64,000 bases of DNA from an uncultured Clostridia bacterium. Lineage in GTDB: Bacteria; Bacillota; Clostridia; Oscillospirales; Acutalibacteraceae. The notes under the pieces were generated by a model. That model worked only from the letters and a program-made list of their open reading frames with translations, ran no database searches and had not been told where the DNA came from. Below, piece by piece: positions 56,419-64,000 of this stretch (position 1 is the first letter of the stretch; every line of letters begins with the position of its first letter). A program made the position numbers and the translations under genes. Where the stretch lies: assembly GCA_937877675.1 (NCBI GenBank), contig CALEIS010000135.1, positions 62,001 through 126,000 of the forward strand. The letters are read 5' to 3'.

Positions 56419-56883
56419 ATGAATAAAGAACTTAACAAATTAGGTAAAAAAGTAGTAGCTCTTCACGAATGTTCCAAGAAAGGCATGACCAAGAAAGGTT
56501 ATGCCATGTTCAAGGAAGCAATGGCAAGTCTTATGACACTTGAGGGTAATGGTTGTAAAAGCGAAGTCCTTGAGAAAGCCAAGGCAATCCTCGCAGAGTA
56601 TTACGACACATACAAGACCCAGATTAAGAAAGACACTACTCGCGTTATTGTTGAAGGAAAAGCCGAAGAAGCAGCAAAGAAAGCAGAAGACAAACGCCAA
56701 AGTGAAATCAAAGCTCAGCTCAAGACATTCCTCAAGGAAATCGTAAGCAATGTAAGTGGAATGAAGGGTGGTATAAGTTCTTCAAATTATGAACTTATCA
56801 ATTTCCATGCAGACCAACTCACAAAACTTGCAGGGAAAATCAAAATGATTACAAGAGACGAGATTGACGATTACTTAGAGTAA
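56419..56883 (+). CDS. Helical Lys/Glu-rich protein downstream of gp44, 154 aa
   Basis: Seven bases after gp44, where T4 has the small clamp-loader subunit gp62. The sequence is almost all charged helix (KAEEAAKKAEDKRQSEIKAQ), with a short Gly/Ser linker (MKGGISSSNYE). I cannot see gp62 similarity, so it is either very divergent or an unrelated partner. TAG-free; terminator follows. Confidence 0.75.
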   Translation: MNKELNKLGKKVVALHECSKKGMTKKGYAMFKEAMASLMTLEGNGCKSEVLEKAKAILAEYYDTYKTQIKKDTTRVIVEGKAEEAAKKAEDKRQSEIKAQLKTFLKEIVSNVSGMKGGISSSNYELINFHADQLTKLAGKIKMITRDEIDDYLE

Positions 56884-56909
56884 TTTTTATAACATGCTAA
56901 ACATAGTAG

Positions 56910-56945
56910 GGAGTAACCTTTTAGGGGTTACTCCTTTTTCTTTTT
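56910..56945 (+). terminator. Rho-independent terminator
   Basis: GGAGTAACC / GGTTACTCC nine-pair stem at 56910-56934 followed by T-rich tract; nearly the same hairpin as at 22090. Confidence 0.9.
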
Positions 56946-56948
56946 CTC

Positions 56949-56954
56949 TAAATA
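56949..56954 (+). promoter_or_regulatory. Late promoter (TAAATA) for tail-fibre operon
   Basis: TAAATAAAAG just behind the terminator; the core ends nine bases before the ATG at 56964. Confidence 0.65.
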
Positions 56955-56963
56955 AAAGAAGCA

Positions 56964-59900
56964 ATGTATACGAATGGTTTGAAAGACAGATTTGGCAGTC
57001 CTCTTATTTCGCTCAAATAGGGTGATGAGCGTTATGTAATGATGAATCAGATTGAGTTTGAACATGAAAAGTTAGAAGAAAAAATCACACTTCTTGATAG
57101 ACACGTTCAACGTAACGCAGATGACATAACGAAAACAAATGATAGATTACATAACATAAATGTTGCGGTAAAAAATCACATTGATGATTAGGATGTTCAT
57201 TTTTCAGAAAGTGAGAAAGAAAAGTTCAATAATCTTTTTGTAAGATTAGATGGCGTTGAAGAATTTACAAAAGAAACTATACCTTATTCAGAAACAACAG
57301 GTGTTAATGGTGGTGAAGCATTCCGCATGTCTGCTCGTATGTTGCCAGTTGGAGAAGTAATTGATACAATTATTGTTCCAACTACAAATACACCTTCAGG
57401 TTCTTTCTATCTTGGCGTATACAAAATACTAAGCACAGAAAATAAAGATAGCACAAATAAAACATTGGTTGCAATCTCCGATGAACCTATAAGTTGGACA
57501 AATGGTGGGGAAGCAATTTGGAGTTTTGAAAATACACCTTTTGAAGTTCAAGAAGGATTTGATTTGGAAATTCATATAGCTCGTGCAAAAGAAGACTTCA
57601 CAGCAACAGGCACAAACTATCGTTCATCAGGAAGTAATGAACTTAATTGCAGATACAAAAACAATGCAACAGGTTATGGAGCTTGCCGTTATCAAACTAC
57701 ATGGTATGAAAATCGTGCAATTCGTGTAATTTTCAAAAGAAAGGGTATTCAAGGACACATTGGAGATGATACACATTTGACACCTGATGAAAAAACAGAA
57801 GTTCAAAATCTTGTAAATGATGTATATTTGACAGTTGAAGATGCAGCTAATACTTATGCTACAAAGGAAAAAGTTGAAGGAGATTTAGGTTATTCTTACA
57901 AAATTTCGGAAGATGCAAACACTCAACATGACGTAAATGCTATCAACATAATAAGTTCAAAACTTCCACATAATATTGTATTTGATGAGATACGAATTCC
58001 TGCTGAAAATACTCCTTAGAATTCGTATTACCTTGCAATTTGGAGTGTTATTAATGGACGAAAAACATCACTTGGACATTCTGATGAAGCAGTTAGATGG
58101 GAAGCAGGGCAAGATGCTGTTTGGAGTTTCAAAAACTCTCCTTTTAGTATTCCTGATAATGCTAATTTGGAAATCTTCTTAGCTGCAACATTAGATGACA
58201 TAAAAGAAGGTAATACAAATGTACCTCCTGAACACATAAGATGTCATTATATAAGTGGTAATAGAAATGAAAGTGGTTCTATTCGTTGGCAAGGTAGTTG
58301 GGAGTTTAGTAGAAATACTTTTGTTATCCTTAAAAAGAATGAACATATTGGAGATGAAACACACTTGTCTGTGGAACAAAGAGAAGTTTTAAATGAAATT
58401 ATATCAAATGGCTTTGTAGCGAAAAATTAGTTTGATATTTTGCTATAGGAGGCTAAACAAAAACAGTAGTATTACGATACTTGGACTAACTTAAAGGATG
58501 GATATTTTACCGATAAAGCAGTTTGCTATTCATTCCAATTAGACAAGTTAGATTTCGTTTCAGGGAGAATTGATAGAATTGAAATACCTTATGAAGAAGG
58601 TGCTAATGCAGAAGGACATCTTTGTGTTCAATTCTTTAATAGTTCTAATAGTGTTATTGCAACATATTATTCTATCAATACACAGAAACAAGACAAGACA
58701 GGTAGTAACGTAAGAGGTATTTGTGAGTTTGAATTTATGACATTTGAAACTCCTGATGAGTATTCTTATGTTCGTTTTTCAATGGTTGCAAATACAACTG
58801 TTGTACCAACAGGAAATAGTGGTAAACAATTCCGTATAATGCCTATTGGTTACGGAACAAGTAGTAATAAATTCTTATGGAACACTAACACAAATACAAA
58901 AATCAATAATACAGGACTTGGTTGGACGGTTCTTTTGAGTGTTCTTACTAGAAAGATTGGTAAAGATACAGGTATATCTATTCGTCAATACGATTGGACA
59001 CCTGATGTATTCTGCCCTATCAATGTTACTATTTCCACAGCAGGAAACGCATTCGTAGCCCCCACTAATGGTTGGATTGTTTCTAAATCAACTCAAACAA
59101 CAAGTGGTGCTAATTCTCTAAGACTCAATGGTATAGAAATTGGTGCAAGTGGTTCTACTGCACAAGCAGATGTTCAAGTTATGATGAGAAAGGGAGAGTT
59201 CGTAACAGCAACAACTGCTTATAATTTAGTATTCTTCCCATGTAAGTCTGAGCAATTTGATTATCGTCTTGAAAACACACATACAAAGTATGACATTTGG
59301 AAGGGTGCTATTAAGTATGATGAAAATGGTGAAAGTAGTGTTCATGATTTATACATTCCTGATGCAAGTGCTTGGAAAAATGAAGTAGGACATGAGGTAA
59401 TAGGTAGAATTTCCACTATTGTTGGCGAACAGGCATATGACTCTAATGGTTATATGTTATTCAACATTCAGAGTCAATACATAGAAAATGGTAATTATAT
59501 GTTCGTTCAATCTTCTATTACAAGTTTTGATGCAGACCTTGGTGCTTTGACAAGTGGTGCTCAAATGTTTGCAGGAGCAAGGTTGACAACATGGAATACT
59601 AATTTGCCAAGTTTGACAACAGGTGAAACGATGTTCTATGCTTGTCCTAGTCTTTCGTCTTTTAGTGCCAATGTGAAGTCAATGACAACAGGATGGAACA
59701 TGTTCATGAATTGTTCTAATCTTACTTCAGTATCGTTTGTGGATGGTGGTTTAGATGCTTTGAATGATGGTACAGGTATGTTCAAGGGTTGTTCATTGAA
59801 TTATACTTCTTTGAATAACATTTTGAATGCTCTTCCCACAAGAAATGGTAATGTTATTGAAATTACACTTGATGATAATGTAAAGGATGACATGTTGAAT

Positions 59901-60146
59901 GACTCACAATGGAGAGGTGTTACAATTCCTGCTCATAATTCGGACAGTTATTATGAAATTACTCATAATGGTTGGAGAGTTCGTTTGACAAGTCGTACAG
60001 GATTTAGGGTTGTCAATGAATCAGAATATGATATCAGTGAAGCAAATGGTAACACTTAGATAACAGGTAATTGGTATTTGAATGTCGCATATCCAGCAGG
60101 ATTGAACATTGTTCGTGTAATTGATGGTGTTGCTTACGATGAATAA
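56964..60146 (+). CDS. Large tail fibre with repeated domains and C-terminal BspA-like LRRs, 1060 aa
   Basis: TAG codons are read as Gln. The N-terminal region is a helical stalk (FEHEKLEEKITLLDRHVQRN). Two copies of a beta domain follow (IIVPTTNTPSGSFYLGVYKI and IRIPAENTPQNSYYLAIWSV), each followed by a hinge HIGDDTHLTPDEKTEVQNL or HIGDETHLSVEQREVLNEI; a related HFSESEKEKFNNLF occurs earlier. Around residues 845-960 are BspA-type leucine-rich repeats (AQMFAGARLTTWNTNLPSL, ETMFYACPSLSSFSANVKSM). The last part is a small beta domain. It is probably a receptor-binding fibre; BspA-like repeats in bacteria bind host proteins. First gene of a three-gene late unit. Confidence 0.8.
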
Positions 60147-60167
60147 TAACAAAAAGAAAGATTTTTT

Positions 60168-61991
60168 ATGAGTGCTATTTGTAATATAGAATCAACAAAG
60201 ATAGTAAATGGTAGCGGGATGATGAGAGATGCTGCTTATCTCGAAGAATGGTATAGTGATTTGCCAGTAATGCAATATGGTAGAATGGCGTTTTATTCCT
60301 GTGGTTATCTTGAATCATTTAAAGGTAATTTAAACTCGCTGAAATAGGGGTGTGACATGTTTTATGATTGTTCTGCTTTGGACACATTTCAAGTTGACAT
60401 GCCAAGCCTAATTGATGGAAATTATATGTTTAGACAATGTGGTGGGATGACTTCGTTCAACTCTTCACTTGACAATTTGGAAAATGGTCAATAGATGTTT
60501 CTTAAATGTCAATCTCTTACTAGTTTTTCTGCTCCTTATCTTGGACTTGTAAATGGAGAAAGAATGTTTTATTTTTGTTCAGCATTGGAACATTTTAGTG
60601 GAAATTTGAGTAACTTGAAATCAGGAGAATATATGTTCGGAAGCGAGAATGGTTCAACTCAATGTAAATTATCAATAGAATCTGTTGAAAACATTGCTGA
60701 TTCAATTCAAGATATCCGTAACATGAATCGTAATACAGATAGTTAGTGGGATTATTATTATTATAATGGTGCTACTATGTACACAGGAAATATTTCTCCT
60801 TCTTATAGAGGTGTAATTTCCATATATACTAATAGTCAAATTGATAATACAAGATTATCAAATGCAGTCAGCACAATTCAAGGAAAAGGTTGGAATGTAT
60901 ATATGAATGGAACTTTGTATGAGGCAACCTTTGGTGGCTAGTCTTATTATGATATTATTGCAGGTAGTAGATGGCTACCTGACGCAAGTGATTGGAGATG
61001 GGCTATTCCATCGAACGTAGCATCAGAAGCAACTTAGGTTAACATTAATTACGAAGATACAAATTATTCATATCTTTCTTTAGGTTCGAGAAGTTTCTGT
61101 AGAATTGAACCTAAACTAATTGAAAGGGGTGGTAATCTCTTTAGTAGTTTTAGCAATCTTTGGAAGTTCTATGGTTCTTTAAGTTCATTGGTTGAGGGTA
61201 CTCATATGTTCAATGGGTGTAGTAGTTTATATGAATTCAATGGTTATTTTGAGTATAACGACCTTATTGATACGACACTTGTATCTTTGGTTGGTGGTTA
61301 TCATATGTTTGCAGGTTGTGCATTTTATTAGTGGACTGTCGATTTACCAAGTTTGACTGGTGCGGAAGCGATGTTCATGAACAATCTTAATCTCGCTAGT
61401 TTTGATGCAGATTTGTCTAACTTACAAATGGCAAATAGCATGAGTAGTGTAGGAGAGATAAGTCGAGGAATGTTCTATGGGTGTACAAACCTTACTCATT
61501 TTAGAGGAAATCTTGTTTCGTTGTTGGACGGTCATGGTATGTTCTCAGGGTGTTCTTTGGATGCCGCTTCAATAGAACATATTGCAAATACTATTAAAAA
61601 TCTTGGGGAAAACACATATTGGGTAGCAAAAACCTAGTATTGGGGACAGGGGACTCATGATTATTCGCAATAGTATTACGATGAAGTCAGAGGAAGAATT
61701 GATATTGGTTGGAATAATACAGGTGATATTGGCAATTCTTTGGCTATTATGAGAGCTAAGGGATGGAATGTATATTTGAATGATACACAAGTAACAGATG
61801 ATTGGATGGCAACTAATTATCCTAATGCAACTGTACCTGATGAATTACCGAGTGGAACTCTACCAAGTAATCCTGCATATGATATAGTAAAAGGCACAGA
61901 GTATATTCCTATTGCAAGTAATTGGGATGAAAAAATTGGCAGCACAATAAAAGTAACAAAAGTATAGAATGGTATAGCTTATTATAACTAA
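60168..61991 (+). CDS. Tail fibre / adhesin made largely of BspA-like LRRs, 607 aa
   Basis: Almost the whole protein is repeats of about 20-23 residues with MFxxCxxLxxFxxxLxxL (GCDMFYDCSALDTFQVDMPS; GERMFYFCSALEHFSGNLSN). They form two blocks separated by beta segments ending in KGWNVYMNGTLYE and KGWNVYLNDTQVTD, which look like paired capping domains. TAG codons are read as Gln. The DUF285/BspA family is known from surface adhesins. The role here is inferred as adhesion to the host surface or to mucosal proteins. Follows the 1060-residue fibre by 21 bases. Confidence 0.75.
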
Positions 61992-62002
61992 TTTTATAAA
62001 TT

Positions 62003-63103
62003 ATGAGTAAAACATTTAGAATAGAAACAGAAAAAATAGAGTATGCTTATGGTTTGATGTCACATCAAACTTAGCTGACATCATGGCGTGGTGACTTACC
62101 TAATCTTATTGATGGAACACATATGTTCATTGGTTGTACAAATCTCAATAACTTTCAAGGTAACTTAGATTCACTTGAATATAGTGATAGTATGTTCTCT
62201 GGCACAAAAATTGCTTCATTTAGTACACCTATGCCAGAGCTAAATTTTGCATATCGTATGTTTGGTGAATGTTAGGCATTGGAAAGTTTTCACACTGATA
62301 TATCTCATGCAACGAATACACAGCAAATGTTTTATGGTTGTTATAATTTATCTGATTTTGGATGGGATTTAAATGGAGCGACAGGTGTGCAATTTGCATC
62401 GACTGATGCAAGTAGAATGTTCTATGGTTGTTCACACCTAACGCCTGAGTTTACAAGTTTTTCTTTCTCTAGCTGTATAAATAATGGTTCATTTGATGAG
62501 GTATTTTATGGAGTAAATACTGCAAATCTTGATGTTATCGCAAACAATCTAAAAGGGTGTACAGGTGTTTTTCAAAATGCAACTATAGATGATTTATATT
62601 TCACAATAACTAGTGCAGTTTCATGTAGCCGTGTGTTCCAGGGTGCAAATATTGGAACATTAGAGTTTTGGATGCCTAATGTTACATAGTGTTCTTACAT
62701 GTTCTATAATGCAAGTATCGGTTCTATTATCCTTCATGCAGATAATTGTACAAACTTTTAGAGTATGTTCTATGGTACAAGATTATCATCATTCAGCATA
62801 TCGACTTCTTCATTTAGTGAAAATGTGACGAATTTACAGGATATGTTCAAAGATTGTAAACTCAATAAAGAATCTCTTTTATATCTTGTAGTTGTATTGA
62901 GTAACACAAAATCAAAGATGTCAAGAAATGTACCAACTATAGGATATGTAGGTGTTGCGAGCGGTGTTCTTAGTGACCCTGAAGTTAGACAAGTATTATT
63001 GTTAGACAGATAGGCGAATGATGATAATGCTGCATATGTAAAACTTTCAAGTAGTACAAGTTACGACCACGATTATATATTCTATCCTAGAGAGGTTATC
63101 TAA
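62003..63103 (+). CDS. Third BspA-like LRR tail fibre protein, 366 aa
   Basis: Repeats of the same type as the two upstream genes (GTHMFIGCTNLNNFQGNLDS; SRMFYGCSHLTPEFTS) fill most of the protein, with variation in loop length. The C-terminus is a short non-repeat segment ending YIFYPREVI. Contains TAG codons read as Gln. Eleven bases after the previous gene. Tandem paralogues suggest the fibre tips form a variable set. Confidence 0.75.
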
Positions 63104-63106
63104 AAA

Positions 63107-63112
63107 TAAATA
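63107..63112 (+). promoter_or_regulatory. Late promoter (TAAATA)
   Basis: TAAATAAAAT lies just after the LRR gene stop; the core ends six bases before the ATG at 63119. Confidence 0.6.
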
Positions 63113-63118
63113 AAATCT

Positions 63119-63556
63119 ATGAAGAAGTGGGTAAAGTTTGATGGTGATAGAGTCATTGAGATGAACGATGGCTCTAACACCAAGTTCCTAAAGAAATTGG
63201 GTTTCATTGAGGCAGACGTTGAAGAATCTGAAAAGGGTGGTTGGTATCGTAAAGGTTCAGCTCCTAAGTTCTCCGATGAAGAAGTTGCAATGAAACAATT
63301 ATTAGCTGCTAAGGCTGAGCGTGAAGATTACGTAAAGCGTATTGTAGTAGAAGTAGATGGCATGATGTTTGATGGTGACGAAGTATCACAGGACAGAATG
63401 GCACGTTCTATTATTGCTCTTGACTTGGGAGAAAAGGTTCAATGGGTTCTCGCAGATAATACTATTAAGATGGTATCGAGAGCACAACTCCGTGAAGCCT
63501 TGAGAAAAGCAGGTACAGCTCAAACAGCTATTTGGTCTAACCCTTATACAAAGTAA
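63119..63556 (+). CDS. DUF4376-like protein, probable fibre assembly or structural factor, 145 aa
   Basis: The C-terminal 90 residues match the pattern of DUF4376, found in phage tail-fibre assembly and tail proteins: VEVDGMMFDGDEVSQDRMAR, then KVQWVLADNTIKMVSRAQLR and EALRKAGTAQTAIW. The N-terminal part (MKKWVKFDGDRVIEMNDGSN) is a short beta domain. TAG-free despite a late promoter. Placement after the fibre operon supports a role in fibre assembly or attachment. Confidence 0.7.
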   Translation: MKKWVKFDGDRVIEMNDGSNTKFLKKLGFIEADVEESEKGGWYRKGSAPKFSDEEVAMKQLLAAKAEREDYVKRIVVEVDGMMFDGDEVSQDRMARSIIALDLGEKVQWVLADNTIKMVSRAQLREALRKAGTAQTAIWSNPYTK

Positions 63557-63563
63557 GTGACTT

Positions 63564-64000
63564 ATGTTCAAGGTGAAGTACATTATCTTCTCAAGTGAGT
63601 ACGACTTCAAGTTCATCCTTAACGAAGAAATGACTTTCACCCTCGAATATGACCTTGGTAAATGGCAACTACTTGACCCTAAAACAGAGGAAGTAGTTGC
63701 CATTTGTGATAATAATGTTGTCACAGTCAAGGTAGGCTACATGTGGGATGGTTCAACTGTTATAGGAGAATACTACGAAGATGAACAGACTATGGAAGCA
63801 TCCCTTTTACATGATGTTCTTTATAATGCTTATAAAAATCCTCAAAATATTGAAGTACCTTTCAACTTATTCTTGGCAGACAAGATAATGATGAGACACT
63901 TATTGAAGTTATATAAGGGACAAGGGTTTATAAAGAGTTGGTTATTCCCCCATTTATACTTTTGGGGACTTACAACGATAGGAATACCTTGGAAGTTTGG
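63564..64000 (+). CDS. DUF1353-like protein, C-terminus outside window
   Basis: Starts seven bases after the previous gene and stays open to the window end (145 codons seen). VKVGYMWDGSTV followed by EASLLHDVLYNAY and LADKIMMRHLLKL fits the DUF1353 pattern (G-x-x-x-DG-S, then LHD-x-LY, then D-x-x), a small family of unknown function common near phage tail and lysis genes. The end is hydrophobic (SWLFPHLYFWGLTTIGIPW), possibly a membrane helix. Truncated by the window. Confidence 0.6.
   Translation, partial: MFKVKYIIFSSEYDFKFILNEEMTFTLEYDLGKWQLLDPKTEEVVAICDNNVVTVKVGYMWDGSTVIGEYYEDEQTMEASLLHDVLYNAYKNPQNIEVPFNLFLADKIMMRHLLKLYKGQGFIKSWLFPHLYFWGLTTIGIPWKF

Overview
This window looks like part of the genome of a large, A+T-rich, T4-like contractile-tailed phage (myovirus) in which TAG is read as an amino acid, almost certainly glutamine (genetic code 15). 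TAA and TGA still terminate. Under the standard code most of the structural region looks like wreckage of 60-120 codon fragments. Reading TAG as sense joins these into about twenty complete genes with sensible neighbours, overlaps and family matches. T4 counterparts recognisable from sequence alone are the recombination nuclease pair gp46/gp47, DNA polymerase gp43, clamp loader gp44, late sigma factor gp55, portal gp20, tail tube gp19 and tail terminator gp15. A thymidylate synthase, a candidate small terminase and several baseplate and fibre proteins are also present. I see no host chromosome genes, tRNA genes, CRISPR array or insertion sequence.

Layout: 1-6202 (minus) tail/baseplate fibre genes with tail-collar-like domains and a tube-like protein; 6230-8936 (plus) small early genes and thyA; 8977-10332 (minus) a neck/structural protein; 10363-22081 (plus) the replication and recombination block (gp47, gp46, gp43), a DUF262 protein and many small early genes; 22137-25317 two late plus-strand genes flanking a minus-strand gene and the gp55-like sigma factor; 25402-29044 (minus) tail tube, portal and tail terminator; 29070-40866 (plus) large Q-rich tail/baseplate proteins; 40903-44175 (minus) a baseplate spike cluster; 44210-50919 (plus) a structural protein and three paralogous peptidoglycan hydrolases; 50926-51411 (minus) candidate small terminase; 51431-56883 (plus) early genes and the clamp loader; 56964-63103 (plus) three tail-fibre proteins carrying BspA-like leucine-rich repeats; then a DUF4376-like protein and a partial DUF1353-like protein.

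Three promoter classes can be read directly. Early: TTGACA, exactly 17 bases, TATAAT (13 copies). Candidate middle: AGAAC, exactly five bases ending in G, then TATAAT (six copies, in front of gp47, gp46, gp43, gp44, the DUF262 gene and one small gene). Late: TAAATA (18 candidates), almost always at the head of a structural transcription unit and only 4-12 bases before the start codon. This matches an early/middle/late programme driven by the gp55-like sigma factor. The late promoters, and several middle and early ones, sit so close to the ATG that their mRNAs should be leaderless or nearly so. Terminator hairpins lie at most convergent junctions.

The most interesting system-level observation is where the TAG codons fall. 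Tail, baseplate and fibre genes are full of them, and small early genes have none. Four genes that commit the phage to replication and late transcription (thyA, gp47, gp43, gp55) carry one or two TAGs only in the first fifth of the reading frame. In a cell that still terminates at TAG these four proteins would be cut off near their N-termini, so they could act as an amber checkpoint. All functional assignments are by eye from sequence; no database search was run.
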